This document shows positions 19,832 through 30,158 of a stretch of DNA of 64,000 nucleotides, piece by piece (within the stretch, counting starts at the first letter, position 1; each line of letters starts with the position of its first letter). The notes under the pieces were generated by a model. It was not told the origin of the DNA. It was given only the letters and a program-made list of their open reading frames with translations, and did no database searches. A program made the translations under genes and the position numbers. This stretch comes from Gracilimonas sp031581265 (GTDB lineage: Bacteria; Bacteroidota; Rhodothermia; Balneolales; Balneolaceae): positions 124,001 to 188,000 of the forward strand of contig NZ_JAVLBQ010000001.1 in assembly GCF_031581265.1 (NCBI RefSeq), given 5' to 3'.

Positions 19832-22800
19832 TTATCCCTGATTCTGTGTTATTTCTTCTTGATTTTTGCCGTCCCTGGTTCCAAATAACTTTCTGAAAGG
19901 CGATAAAATCCGATCAAAAAATTCTTTCCAGGTATTGAAGCCTACTTTGGCTTCAAGTCCTACTCCATTGATGTCTTGGGATTGTTGCGACTGCTCGGTA
20001 CTGTTCAATGTACCAAAGGTTAAATCTTGTCTGTGAAAAGCGGTTAGTGCAAACGTTTGATTAATTCTGTACGTGGCCCCTAAATCTCCAATGTTAGATT
20101 GCCTGCCTGTAATCTGTCCTTCCCTGCGTAATATTAGTTTGTCGTTATATAGCCGGAGTGCCACTCCAAGATCTACTTGATTGTAGGTATTTAAGTTAAA
20201 ATCTACATCTAAACTACTCAAATCGCTATTCAATAACGAATTTATCTGATTTGATAACAATGGATTAATAACCTGACTGGAAAGTAACGGATTTAACAGT
20301 GCTGCACTGCCCGATATATTATCTCCAAAAAAGTTCCCTTGTGTGGTTCCTGCTGATGACACCGGTATGAAATCCCCCATCAACATGAAGTTTGCAGCCT
20401 GAATCAATTTCATGTTTTCATCTCTGTTAATAGCTGCAAGTTGCGTTGATAGGGTTGAACTTTGTTGAGATTCAAAGGTATTAGGTAAGCGGAAAAAGAA
20501 ATCGTTTTCAATGCTGTAAATAGTCCCCCCGATTGTATACACTAACTCAACCGGAACTCTTTGGGCATTTTCAGGATCATTGCTTCTGGCTGCACTCAAG
20601 GTATTAATATCGGGACGGGCAGTGTAAACAGCATTTAAGTTTAAGCTTGCATTCGCGGGATCACCCTCCCATACGATAGAACCTCCCGATTCCAGTTCAA
20701 ATCTTCGGGTAAAAATATCTCCACTTACAAACTGATACCGTCCACCCTCAATATCAAACCTTCCAAACATTGAGAAGTCTTGGTCTTCTAATAATATCCT
20801 GAGTCTTCCTGTTCCCTCTGCTGTAACAATATCACCGGTAACGGGGTCAAAAATAAGCCGAACGGTCATTGGGTTATCGGTCACAAACTGAAGATCGAGC
20901 GTAAACCGTTCGGCAAACGATAAATCTACCTCATCTTCTTCGTTTTCAGTTGTATTCCTATTTCGTGATGAAAACCGCCTGCGAGAATTTAAGTTATAGT
21001 CTTCAAATGATTCTACAAACCGAATAAATCGGTTATCTTCGTTAAGTTCGGTCTCTTCCAGCAGTGGAATCGAAATTCCAGAGAAATCAGATACCTGCAT
21101 AGGTTCCTCTGTCCTAAGAACGGGAGCAAAATTAGTTCCGGAGATTGTGACCGTACTTGACCCGAATGCCGTGCCGAAAAAAGGTAAGGTCGGATCAAAG
21201 GTACTGTTCAGAAATTGAAATTCATCCATCTCAAGACGAATGTAAAGACTATCAGTGGGGGTGAAGTCATTAAAATCATAATATCCGCTTAAAATTGCGT
21301 TACCGCCGGAGGGGTCGAGCAAATAAATGTCGTTGAAACTAAGCCCGTCATCCCTGGTAAAAGAAAGTCCTCCCTGTGCATAATAATAAGTATCCAGGAA
21401 TTGAGGTCTTAAATAGGCCGCATCTGTTGAACCTACCATTAAGTCTGCGTTAAAATCATAATCATCGGCATTTCCCCATATTACACCTGACCCTTGTGCT
21501 AAACCAGAACCGTCGGAAAATACTTTAGGAGCTATCAGCGGAAGTATCCATAAGTCTATATTTTCAAAATCTACATTGAACTGATACAAGGAGTCCGTGT
21601 CAGGAAACTGTCCGTCTTGGGGGGCTAACACGTATCCATCAATGGTGAAATTTTGGCCTTTTCTTCCCGTATTTTCAAAATACTCCGGGTATTTAGTAGA
21701 ATCGGTGTACACTGAAATATTCGTATCAAAACGGTCAAATTGATTATTGTATCTACTTGATAAATTCAAGTCTCCTACCAGTGTTCCACCAAAAGTGAGC
21801 GTATCAATATCTACATTTCCCAGCACTGTTGGTACAGTGGTAAGGGTTCTGGTTGTGAATTCTCCATTTAATCTCCCGCCAAAACTAAGTCTTCCCCCTA
21901 ACAAAGTGGATACTTCTTGTAAGTTTAGGTTTTCGATACGGTAGTTTACAGAATCTTCCGGAGCAGCGCTAAATGTTCCCTCCACTTGCAAAAATTGATC
22001 TTGATTTTCGAACACAAAATTCTCCAATGAAAGTCTTTCATCCGCACGGTAGGTAATGCCGGCTTTTTCATTATTCTCCCATTGATAGCTCTCCGTTCCT
22101 AAGGAAAATTCCTCAATTAAAATCTGAACAGCTTCATCCATAAGTTTTCCGTTTCCCGATATCCGGAAAGAGGATTCATCAGAAAGGCGCGACAACGTGT
22201 TACTGAAGTAGAGAGAATCCCGATCTAAATTAGCCGAAAAATTCATTCCCTGACCCGGAATATCATTTATTAAAATACTTGAAGCATTTGCCTGTACTTC
22301 CAAGCTTGAAAATTCTTTAAACGGTACTTCATACCTGAAACTTCCCGTAGCCTGTAAAGACAGTGAGTCAGCTGAAAAATTTCCAAATGTAGTTTCCTGA
22401 TCTACAAAAGAGGCATTAAATAATAGCTGTCGGGAGTTTACATTTACCGATGAATTAATGCGAGCCGATGATTTCAATTCAGGAAATCGGTCTAAATAAA
22501 AGTTGATAATATTTGGACTCTTGATCCTTCCATTCAAGGTAATATTTTGATTTTCTGAAATCTCAAGGGCACTATCCAAAGTATTAACGGATTTGAACCT
22601 GAATTCCCGATCTACTTGTGTTTTTAAATACGAAGCCCAATGATTTGACAAATCTATCAACGAAGAAATATTGTATGACCCTTCTACTGTAGCATCAAAA
22701 GCTGTAGAGGTGAATCGCAGCATCCTGTTTGCTTCTTCCGGACCGTTGAGGTCAAAATAAAGTTGATGGCGATCCAGCGTATCTGTTCCGGCCACGGCCT

Positions 22801-24523
22801 GCAACACATCAAAACTCGCCTGACCATAAAGCTCATTTAAATTATTACCTCTTAAATCCAGCTCATATTCAATATCCGCAGTGACAGAACGAAAATTCGG
22901 GTGTTGGATGATATTCTGCAGTTGTAGTTCTTGAGCACTCCCGGTTAAAAAGTAGCGGGGGTTGTTGTCATTAATATCTATTTCACCATTTAGTGCAATG
23001 GATGAGCCATACATATTGGCTCGTATTTCAGGTGTTATTATTCCGTTTTCCCAATTAGCTAAAAACGAAAATTGTTCATAGGAACGATTATCAAATTCTC
23101 CGTTGGAGGACCTAATAACAAGCCCGCCTCTGCTGTTCTTGAAATCCATTCCTGTACTATTAATTTCACCTTCAACAGTTAAATTTAATTGCTGGATATT
23201 TGGAGTGAATATATTTCCTATATCTAACGAATCCGTTGTGAAAGAAAAATTATAGGCCATTTGGTCAGTCCAATTTACATCGCCATTAACTCTTATAGTC
23301 CCTCTTTCCCCTTCCATACTGAAATCGAGTGCAGTCTCTTCTCGGTTCCCGGAAATCGAGGCTTCATAATTTCCTGAAGCAATTCCTATTGCCTGATTTT
23401 CTGTTAGCACCGATTGAACTTCGTAAAGCTGTTCCTCTCCTACAGTCAATGATTGGATGTCTACATCATACCCAATGCTGGATAAAGATTTTAACTCTGT
23501 AAGTTCTGCATTAAAACGACCGTAACTGTCACCAAATACAAATTCTCCCGTTTCTATGGTAAATAATTCTACTGTTCCCTCACCATTCAGTGTAGTTTCT
23601 AAAGATGTATTCAGGGAAGTTAAATCCGGGTTAAATCGCCTTATAAAACCGGGAGATAGCAGAAACCGATCAACAGAAAAACTCAAATTTGAGTTGACAA
23701 ATTGATCTCTGATATTGCCTGATAACAAGTTAATACCGTCCGCTTCCCCACTAAATCTGATTGTAGAATTGTCAACATTTATATTGAATGCATTGAGCTC
23801 AAAAAAGCGATCGTCATTATAAAACTGCCCAAACAATTCCACATCATATAACTGCGCTTCAGGTGCATTGAACCGAATAGAATTGATATCCATGAATCTT
23901 TGCACTTCGGTATATTCAAAGAATAAATCGATATTGAGTCCGGTAATACGAAGGCTATCTCCTGAAGAAATGAATTTCTCGGTATCAGGAATATTCCTGA
24001 ATACCATGTTTCCATTAAAAACCTTTACAGAAGGGATAATAATTTGAAATCCAAAATCTTCACTAACATTTTCTACTGAATCGGTACTGGATATATCAGC
24101 TTCAACAGATTTAAAAGCACTTGCTAATGAAGCACCCTCAGAAAAATCGACTGCGGATACCGGGTTCTGAATTTCCAATGAATTCATAACAAACTGCTTT
24201 CTAAAAACGGATAATACATCCACAGAAGCCGAAATATCAGAAGATTCAAAAACAGGTTGTAAAGCGGATGAGTCAGGATAAATTTTAACATCATTGAGCT
24301 GCACCTGGAAGGGTAAAAAACCATTGATAGATCCAATATGAAGCACACCTTCATACTCTTTGCTAAATTGATTCTGAATGACATGAGCCACCTGATCTTT
24401 TACAGGCTGTAATTGAAGAGCTCCAAATAAACCAACGCCTACAATACATACTGTTAGTACTAAGACCCCAATAAAGGTCCAAATCACATTCCAGGATTTA
24501 TGTAACCAGCGTAAATATGCCAC
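19832..24523 (-). CDS. tamB: TamB-family translocation/assembly protein (DUF490)
   Basis: 1563 residues with an N-terminal membrane anchor (about 13-38), a very long beta-rich body of repeated amphipathic strands, and a C-terminal DUF490 region (about 1150-1500, e.g. GRFDIEGGRYQF and a 'LLSSQVINPLLSNQ' stretch). TamB/AsmA-like proteins bridge inner and outer membranes and move phospholipids or help assemble outer-membrane proteins. Its start overlaps the aroB stop by 1 bp. TamA is not next to it. Confidence 0.92.
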   Translation of the reverse strand: MAYLRWLHKSWNVIWTFIGVLVLTVCIVGVGLFGALQLQPVKDQVAHVIQNQFSKEYEGVLHIGSINGFLPFQVQLNDVKIYPDSSALQPVFESSDISASVDVLSVFRKQFVMNSLEIQNPVSAVDFSEGASLASAFKSVEADISSTDSVENVSEDFGFQIIIPSVKVFNGNMVFRNIPDTEKFISSGDSLRITGLNIDLFFEYTEVQRFMDINSIRFNAPEAQLYDVELFGQFYNDDRFFELNAFNINVDNSTIRFSGEADGINLLSGNIRDQFVNSNLSFSVDRFLLSPGFIRRFNPDLTSLNTSLETTLNGEGTVELFTIETGEFVFGDSYGRFNAELTELKSLSSIGYDVDIQSLTVGEEQLYEVQSVLTENQAIGIASGNYEASISGNREETALDFSMEGERGTIRVNGDVNWTDQMAYNFSFTTDSLDIGNIFTPNIQQLNLTVEGEINSTGMDFKNSRGGLVIRSSNGEFDNRSYEQFSFLANWENGIITPEIRANMYGSSIALNGEIDINDNNPRYFLTGSAQELQLQNIIQHPNFRSVTADIEYELDLRGNNLNELYGQASFDVLQAVAGTDTLDRHQLYFDLNGPEEANRMLRFTSTAFDATVEGSYNISSLIDLSNHWASYLKTQVDREFRFKSVNTLDSALEISENQNITLNGRIKSPNIINFYLDRFPELKSSARINSSVNVNSRQLLFNASFVDQETTFGNFSADSLSLQATGSFRYEVPFKEFSSLEVQANASSILINDIPGQGMNFSANLDRDSLYFSNTLSRLSDESSFRISGNGKLMDEAVQILIEEFSLGTESYQWENNEKAGITYRADERLSLENFVFENQDQFLQVEGTFSAAPEDSVNYRIENLNLQEVSTLLGGRLSFGGRLNGEFTTRTLTTVPTVLGNVDIDTLTFGGTLVGDLNLSSRYNNQFDRFDTNISVYTDSTKYPEYFENTGRKGQNFTIDGYVLAPQDGQFPDTDSLYQFNVDFENIDLWILPLIAPKVFSDGSGLAQGSGVIWGNADDYDFNADLMVGSTDAAYLRPQFLDTYYYAQGGLSFTRDDGLSFNDIYLLDPSGGNAILSGYYDFNDFTPTDSLYIRLEMDEFQFLNSTFDPTLPFFGTAFGSSTVTISGTNFAPVLRTEEPMQVSDFSGISIPLLEETELNEDNRFIRFVESFEDYNLNSRRRFSSRNRNTTENEEDEVDLSFAERFTLDLQFVTDNPMTVRLIFDPVTGDIVTAEGTGRLRILLEDQDFSMFGRFDIEGGRYQFVSGDIFTRRFELESGGSIVWEGDPANASLNLNAVYTARPDINTLSAARSNDPENAQRVPVELVYTIGGTIYSIENDFFFRLPNTFESQQSSTLSTQLAAINRDENMKLIQAANFMLMGDFIPVSSAGTTQGNFFGDNISGSAALLNPLLSSQVINPLLSNQINSLLNSDLSSLDVDFNLNTYNQVDLGVALRLYNDKLILRREGQITGRQSNIGDLGATYRINQTFALTAFHRQDLTFGTLNSTEQSQQSQDINGVGLEAKVGFNTWKEFFDRILSPFRKLFGTRDGKNQEEITQNQG

Positions 24524-25614
24524 TATGAAAATTCATTTAATGTATGCTGCCAAGACTTCTCAACAATATCCGGATTAGTCACTTTATGGATATAAGGTTG
24601 TCCCTTGGACTTTAACAAGATAAGGTGGATTATTCCGTCCTTCACTTTTTTATCATTTCGCATTTTATTAACCAATGTTGCCGGATCTGAATTGAGTTGA
24701 CCTAACGAGAAATTATACAACGATTTGAACTGCAATAAATTGGAGAGCTCAATATCAGAACCTAACGCATTGGAAGCATGCAAAGCTGCTATCATCCCGG
24801 CGTACACTCCTTCTCCGTGCGAGTATGTTGAATAGCTTCCTTCATTTTCGATAACGTGACCAAAAGTATGGCCAAAATTCAGGTAAGCTCTTTTCCCTGC
24901 TTCCAAAACATCTTCCGCTACTATATCCGTTTTAATCTGTGCACTTTTTTGAATGAGCGGTAACCAAGATTTTATATCCTTAAATGCATCTTTCTTCACC
25001 AACGAATTAACTTGTTCTAAAATTTCGGGACTGTGAATCATTCCGTATTTCAATACTTCACTGAGTCCGTTTACCCATTCTTTTCGTTCCAACGTTTTTA
25101 GATAGGCGACATCAGCAAAAACCGCATCCGGCTGATAAAAACTACCTACCAGGTTTTTGCCTGTGGCATGATTAATCCCTGTCTTTCCCCCAATAGAACT
25201 ATCCACCATGGCAAGCAATGTAGTAGGAATATGAACCAAGGGAATGCCACGCAGCACAGTAGCTGCCACAAATCCAGCTAAATCTCCGGTTACTCCGCCT
25301 CCAATAGCAAACAGTGGAGTTCCCCGTTCAACGCCATTCTGAAGTACAAAATCGACTGCATTTTGATATACCTCAAAACGCTTGGCTTCTTCCCCTCGCG
25401 GAATTTCCAGGATGTGGAGATTGGGAAACTGACTTCTTAAAACCGATTCAAAATGTGTTTTATGGTGCTCCAGCACAAAGGCGTCTACTAAAGCAAATGC
25501 CGTAACAGAGCTGTATTTCTTGTTGTGATGTTCAATCTCATCAGACAAGTTAAAGCCAAAGTGTAATTCGTAGTTTTTAGCTGTAGAAGTTTGGACCAAT
25601 ATAGTATTAGACAT
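24523..25614 (-). CDS. aroB: 3-dehydroquinate synthase
   Basis: Converts DAHP to 3-dehydroquinate in the shikimate pathway, using NAD and zinc. 363 residues; hallmarks are PRGEEAKRFE, GGGVTGDLAGFVAAT, the substrate loop GKTGINHATGKNLVG and the zinc site NFGHTFGH. Overlaps aroK by 8 bp upstream and tamB by 1 bp downstream, so it belongs to the same operon. Confidence 0.97.
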   Translation of the reverse strand: MSNTILVQTSTAKNYELHFGFNLSDEIEHHNKKYSSVTAFALVDAFVLEHHKTHFESVLRSQFPNLHILEIPRGEEAKRFEVYQNAVDFVLQNGVERGTPLFAIGGGVTGDLAGFVAATVLRGIPLVHIPTTLLAMVDSSIGGKTGINHATGKNLVGSFYQPDAVFADVAYLKTLERKEWVNGLSEVLKYGMIHSPEILEQVNSLVKKDAFKDIKSWLPLIQKSAQIKTDIVAEDVLEAGKRAYLNFGHTFGHVIENEGSYSTYSHGEGVYAGMIAALHASNALGSDIELSNLLQFKSLYNFSLGQLNSDPATLVNKMRNDKKVKDGIIHLILLKSKGQPYIHKVTNPDIVEKSWQHTLNEFS

Positions 25615-26170
25615 GTCGCTTTATTTTATCAATTGCTATGTCAGCCATTTCTTTGATAGAATTATATTCCGAACTGTGTATGTTTATTTCAGCTTGTTTA
25701 TAATATTTTTCACGGTCTGAATATAAGGCTTTGAGCTCTTCAAAAAGTTGTTCTCGAGATTTTATTTCCCCCTCCTCATCAAACAAAATCGGCCGATGAT
25801 TTCTCCTTGCCACCCTTTTTGTAATTTCCTTCAGTGGTACTTCCAGAAATAATAAAATCCCGTTCACTTTTAGGTGATCTACTACTTGTTGATTCTGCAG
25901 TGCACCCCCACCCAAGGAAACAATCCCTTTAAAATCTCTTGATAGTTCCAGTAAATATTCCCATTCCTTTTCCCTGAAATACTCTTCCCCACGATCTTCA
26001 AAAATATCCTTGATGACTTTATTCTCCTTTTCTTCAATTACAGTATCAAGATCACGGAATTCCCAATCCAATTTTTGGGCTAACTTTTTACCAAGCGTAC
26101 TTTTTCCGGAGGCCATAAATCCACATATATAAATGCTTCCTTTAAAGTTATTTAGTCTATTGGTGTTCAT
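25607..26170 (-). CDS. aroK: Shikimate kinase
   Basis: Phosphorylates shikimate with ATP. 187 residues; Walker A is GFMASGKSTLGKKL (about residues 17-30), the shikimate-binding RD sits in FRDLDTVIE, and the GGGALQ loop is present. The ORF overlaps aroB by 8 bp and begins 2 bp after the stop of the rqcH-like gene. Pairing aroK with aroB is a common arrangement. Confidence 0.96.
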   Translation of the reverse strand: MNTNRLNNFKGSIYICGFMASGKSTLGKKLAQKLDWEFRDLDTVIEEKENKVIKDIFEDRGEEYFREKEWEYLLELSRDFKGIVSLGGGALQNQQVVDHLKVNGILLFLEVPLKEITKRVARRNHRPILFDEEGEIKSREQLFEELKALYSDREKYYKQAEINIHSSEYNSIKEMADIAIDKIKRHV

Positions 26171-26172
26171 AC

Positions 26173-27753
26173 TTATGGTTTTTTGGGGGTGACCATTTCA
26201 ACATCTTCCTTGTCAACAACAACAGCCCCCGGTGGCGATCCTTTAGGCTTCCGTACATATTTTGTTTTGGTGATGATAACAGGAGCTAATTTTGATCCCC
26301 TGGCCTTCGAATTGTACGCAGCGTACGATGCCGCCTCAAGCAATACATCTTTGGGGGGCATCCCCTTATCATTCGCCATTCTAATTACCAAGTGTGATCC
26401 GGCTACTTTTCTTGCGTGCATCCACACATCTTCTTTATGAGCCTGTTGTACTAATTGGTCATTACTTTTAGCATTCTTCCCAATCCAAACCGGGTAGCCT
26501 TTTATCTCGAGGGTATGAAACGGAAGCTGATCTCCTTCATCACTGTTCCCTCCTTGGTCGCGATATGGCTGTAGTTCTTGTTCCTTTTCTTTTTCCCAGT
26601 CTTGAAAATCCCACAAGTTGGTTATGTTTTGAGCCTCTTCTAATAATTGTTCTGCTTCCTCTAATTCCTTCTGCATTTTCGGGATGCGTTTCTGGGCTTC
26701 TTCATACGATTTTTCTGCGCCGGCTGATTTATCATAATAGCGTTCGGCATTTTGGGCTATATCCAGTTCACGCTTCAAAGGAATTTTTACTTTTTTTCCT
26801 TCATCGTATAGATCTTCTACTTCAATTTCTTCCTTGTTAACATGACCCAAATGTGCATTTGCCATCAAAATATGACCCCATTTTTCATATTTCTCAGCTC
26901 TCTCAAGACCTTTTTCAGCCTGGTCCAAATTCTGTAATCCGGATTTCTTGCGCTTTATCTTCCGTTTCAGGCTTTTAATCAAAGATGATTTACGCTGCTT
27001 TAATCGCTGACTTCTTGAATAATTCTTATACCGGTAGCGAATAAGATCATTGACATCATCAAATATTTTCTCCGTTTTCAAAGGCAATGTTTCTTTTGAT
27101 AACAATGTAGTTTCTCCATTCTCAAGCAGGCGAAAAGTTGCATTCTCTTCCATTTCTTCACAGATAGATTTCACGAATTTTTTGAGTTCTTCTTGTGAAG
27201 CATCCTCAAGTTCATGGATCTCTATCAGGTCTTTGAGATTTTGGCGGGGAAGCATCGGGTTTAAAGCCGTTAATTTATTCTTAGTGCTTTTACGGCTTAT
27301 ATCTCCCTCAACTTCATAAAGATCTAACCATTGGGGTTCAGGAGTTTGATCTCCGGGTTTATCGTACTCTTTAAAAACCTCTGTGATTACACCATCTTTT
27401 GACAAAAATACATTAGCACGGTTACTGAACAACCGAAACGAAAGCCTGTACCCATTTTCAAAATCAATACATAACCACCGGTCCGTTTCAGGGATATGTA
27501 CCTCCTTAATTTCAGTGCTATAAATCGCTTCAAAAAAATCGATAGTGTTGCTTTTTTTTGCTCCCCGATAGCTGTCCAAAAAGAGAGCTGTATTCCCTGG
27601 AGCTGAACTGTAACATAACCGCAGTTTTTCATCTCCAGCTTGAATAAAAAATTCAATATAGTTTTTGTAAGGGCTGACTGACTGATCGATATACCCCCCA
27701 ATCAACTTGTTTTTGAACCGGCGATTTAGATATATTAGTTCGTAATAATTCAT
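26173..27753 (-). CDS. rqcH: NFACT-family ribosome quality control factor, RqcH-like
   Basis: 526 residues: NFACT-N domain with D91-R92 (ETDRW, position of the tRNA-binding DR motif), a long coiled-coil middle (about 230-390, many KK/EE heptads) and the C-terminal NFACT-R domain (WMHARKVAGSHLVIR). RqcH binds obstructed 50S subunits and adds C-terminal alanine tails that mark stalled peptides for decay. First gene of the run leading to aroK, aroB and tamB. Only 30 bp separate its start from the divergent gene at 27784. Confidence 0.88.
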   Translation of the reverse strand: MNYYELIYLNRRFKNKLIGGYIDQSVSPYKNYIEFFIQAGDEKLRLCYSSAPGNTALFLDSYRGAKKSNTIDFFEAIYSTEIKEVHIPETDRWLCIDFENGYRLSFRLFSNRANVFLSKDGVITEVFKEYDKPGDQTPEPQWLDLYEVEGDISRKSTKNKLTALNPMLPRQNLKDLIEIHELEDASQEELKKFVKSICEEMEENATFRLLENGETTLLSKETLPLKTEKIFDDVNDLIRYRYKNYSRSQRLKQRKSSLIKSLKRKIKRKKSGLQNLDQAEKGLERAEKYEKWGHILMANAHLGHVNKEEIEVEDLYDEGKKVKIPLKRELDIAQNAERYYDKSAGAEKSYEEAQKRIPKMQKELEEAEQLLEEAQNITNLWDFQDWEKEKEQELQPYRDQGGNSDEGDQLPFHTLEIKGYPVWIGKNAKSNDQLVQQAHKEDVWMHARKVAGSHLVIRMANDKGMPPKDVLLEAASYAAYNSKARGSKLAPVIITKTKYVRKPKGSPPGAVVVDKEDVEMVTPKKP

Positions 27754-27783
27754 AAAGAAGAAAGCGGGAGATTAATAACGTTC

Positions 27784-28437
27784 ATGCATTATCCAATATT
27801 TAATTCTATTGTTAATACTTTAGAAACACAATTGGAAAAAAGAGGTATTAAAACGAATAAGTTTAAGACTTGGGAAGATAATAAGATTCACGCCACGGGT
27901 TTAGAGTTTATGATTCCCCTGAGTGACACCTCAGATTATATGGAATCACTTTCTATCAATTTTGACTGGGACAGTTTTCGGGAAACAACTATTGCCAGAG
28001 AATTAGAGGGTATGGAGAATCATCCATTTCTTAAAGTTGAAACACTCACCAAATCTTCTGTAAATCCAACCATTGATGTAGAGTTAAGCTGGTTATTTGA
28101 TATTGAAACTTGTCAGCCTGAAGTGCCGGGAGAAGCAGGTAATTACCGAATTGAACAAGCAAGTCGCTGGATGGAAGCCATCAGCAACAAAGTAAATGAA
28201 TTATTAGCTGATGACGATATTATAACTCGGTGGCATATCGAAATTGATGGGGACGAAAACGGTCGCTACCTTTCTGCCATCAATTTAATTTCATATTTCC
28301 AATATGAATTAAGTGCACCCAAAAGTTTGAATGAAGTTCAGCATTTAGTAAGCCGCAAACTTCATGACCTGTTGCTCAAAGCCAACAAAGTAATCTTTAC
28401 TTCTAATCAGGTTTTGGACGAATCGATAGCCGCTTAA
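27784..28437 (+). CDS. Hypothetical protein, soluble
   Basis: A 217-residue protein that I do not recognise. It is soluble and acidic, with no signal peptide and no clear motif. Alternating strands and helices suggest a single globular domain. The start ATG sits 30 bp from the divergent rqcH-like start, so the two promoters must overlap within or beside the start codons. Coding character (third-position bias, no stops) supports a real gene. Function unknown. Confidence 0.65.
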   Translation: MHYPIFNSIVNTLETQLEKRGIKTNKFKTWEDNKIHATGLEFMIPLSDTSDYMESLSINFDWDSFRETTIARELEGMENHPFLKVETLTKSSVNPTIDVELSWLFDIETCQPEVPGEAGNYRIEQASRWMEAISNKVNELLADDDIITRWHIEIDGDENGRYLSAINLISYFQYELSAPKSLNEVQHLVSRKLHDLLLKANKVIFTSNQVLDESIAA

Positions 28438-28503
28438 GAATTTCATTGATGCCCCGCGAATGACTCAAGCACCCGCAGGGAACCAAATCAATATTGATAA
28501 ATC

Positions 28504-29358
28504 TTAGTTGTACTTATAGAATCCTTCTCCGGTTTTATTTCCGAGCTTACCTGCATCTACCATTTGTACAAGTAAAGGAGCCGGTCGGTATTTAGGATCT
28601 TTAAACCCTTCATAAAGTACGTTCAGGATATCAAGGCATACATCCAGTCCAATGAAATCTGCAAGTCGTAGAGGACCCATTGGGTGTGCCATTCCAAGTT
28701 TCATTACTTCATCTACGTGCTCAGGCTCTGCCACTCCTTCTCCCACACAGAATATAGCTTCGTTGATCATAGGCATGAGTACACGATTACTTACAAAACC
28801 GGGGCTGTCATTAACAGGAACCGGTACTTTTTTTAGGTTCTTGGCCGTTTCTTCAACCACTTGATAACTTTCGTCATCGGTTTGAAGCCCACGCACAATT
28901 TCTACCAATTTCATTACAGGCACCGGGTTGAAAAAGTGCATCCCAATAAACTTTTCAGGTCGCGATGTTAGTGCCGCTAATTTCGTTATTGAAATGGAGG
29001 ATGTGTTTGATCCCAGGATAGCGTGATCCGGTGCCGCTTCGTCCACTTGCTGCCACACGCTTTTCTTGATGTCAAAGTTTTCGGGAACGGCTTCTACCAC
29101 AAGATCTACATCTTTAACACCGTCTTTTATATCTAAAAAGACAGAAATATTATCTAAGCTGGCTGATTTTTTTGCTTCGTCAATCTTCTCTTTTTTAACC
29201 ATGCGATCCAGGTTTTTCTCAATGGTTGAGACTGCACGATCAGCAAATTCTTGTTTCGTTTCGATGAGATTAACGGAGATATCGTTCATGGCAAACACAT
29301 GCGCTATTCCATTGCCCATGGTTCCACCGCCAATTACCGCTACTTTTTTAACATCCAT
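28504..29358 (-). CDS. 3-hydroxybutyryl-CoA dehydrogenase
   Basis: 284 residues of the HCDH family. The NAD-binding loop is GGGTMG (10-15), the catalytic histidine is H141 in MHFFNPVPVMKLVE, and the C-terminal domain has GFVSNRVLMP and DFIGLDVCLDIL. It oxidises or reduces 3-hydroxyacyl-CoA in fatty-acid or butanoyl-CoA metabolism. Single-domain length matches the Hbd/PaaH type. It lies downstream of the ccm genes but a 69-bp gap suggests its own promoter. Confidence 0.93.
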   Translation of the reverse strand: MDVKKVAVIGGGTMGNGIAHVFAMNDISVNLIETKQEFADRAVSTIEKNLDRMVKKEKIDEAKKSASLDNISVFLDIKDGVKDVDLVVEAVPENFDIKKSVWQQVDEAAPDHAILGSNTSSISITKLAALTSRPEKFIGMHFFNPVPVMKLVEIVRGLQTDDESYQVVEETAKNLKKVPVPVNDSPGFVSNRVLMPMINEAIFCVGEGVAEPEHVDEVMKLGMAHPMGPLRLADFIGLDVCLDILNVLYEGFKDPKYRPAPLLVQMVDAGKLGNKTGEGFYKYN

Positions 29359-29427
29359 ATCAGTTCGTGTATTTTATAGTTTAAATTAAAATCCGGTTTG
29401 GTCTACTAATCTCTTTTCAAATGCCCA

Positions 29428-30126
29428 TCAAAAATTGAATCGCAGGTTTAATGTTGCTCCCGGTTCACCAAGACCATTCACATACGAAAAACTGGCTTCA
29501 GGCAAATTCTTACCCATATCTCTGGCTCGGATAAATGCGCTTAAACCGCTCACCAATCTGTTAGACACCATAAGGGCAACAAGAGCCGGGAGCTGACTTC
29601 TATTACGATCTACTTTTTCGCGGGCACTTTCATAACTATTTCTGAGATCTCTGTTTTCCCAATTCCATCTGTACTCGGGAGTATCCGGAAACACATTGTC
29701 CCAATTTCTGAGGCGTAGTTGTTCCTGGTTGTATGCATCAAGATTATCAAAACTTCCAATTGCAATCAGGTATTCCCTGGATTTGTCCGAGAGTTCTGTT
29801 CCGGCTTTACTCAGGGCCAAGGTATAAAAATCATTTTCAAGGCTATTGGCCCTGGCATCTAAACCAAAGTACGAGAGAATCAAAACTACTTCTCCGGCCA
29901 TATGATACTTGCCTCTGTTCCAGTTGTTATTGTCCACATAATAGTGTCCCCAGCCGGGCATGGCTAATGAACGCAAAAAAGCATTTCGTGGGTTGGGTAA
30001 GTCCTCATTTTGTGCAGTTTGAGCCTGAACCTGAAAAACAGAAATCGCAGGTAGCAGAATCAAAAATGCCAATGTTTTCAGAACCAGTTTCATAAACGGT
30101 GATATTGTATGATTAAGATATTTCAT
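29428..30126 (-). CDS. DUF5683-like membrane/secreted protein
   Basis: 232 residues with a hydrophobic signal (LVLKTLAFLILLPAISVFQVQAQ). A second Met (codon 12, ATG 30093) gives a tidier signal peptide and may be the true start. After it comes NPRNAFLRSLAMPGWGHYYVDN, a pattern of DUF5683-type proteins. The rest is helical with a loosely hydrophobic stretch near the end. It follows ccmF by about 30 bp. Function unknown. Confidence 0.65.
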   Translation of the reverse strand: MKYLNHTISPFMKLVLKTLAFLILLPAISVFQVQAQTAQNEDLPNPRNAFLRSLAMPGWGHYYVDNNNWNRGKYHMAGEVVLILSYFGLDARANSLENDFYTLALSKAGTELSDKSREYLIAIGSFDNLDAYNQEQLRLRNWDNVFPDTPEYRWNWENRDLRNSYESAREKVDRNRSQLPALVALMVSNRLVSGLSAFIRARDMGKNLPEASFSYVNGLGEPGATLNLRFNF

Positions 30127-30158
30127 TATGTCTGACTCTCGATTCTAAGATCTTAATT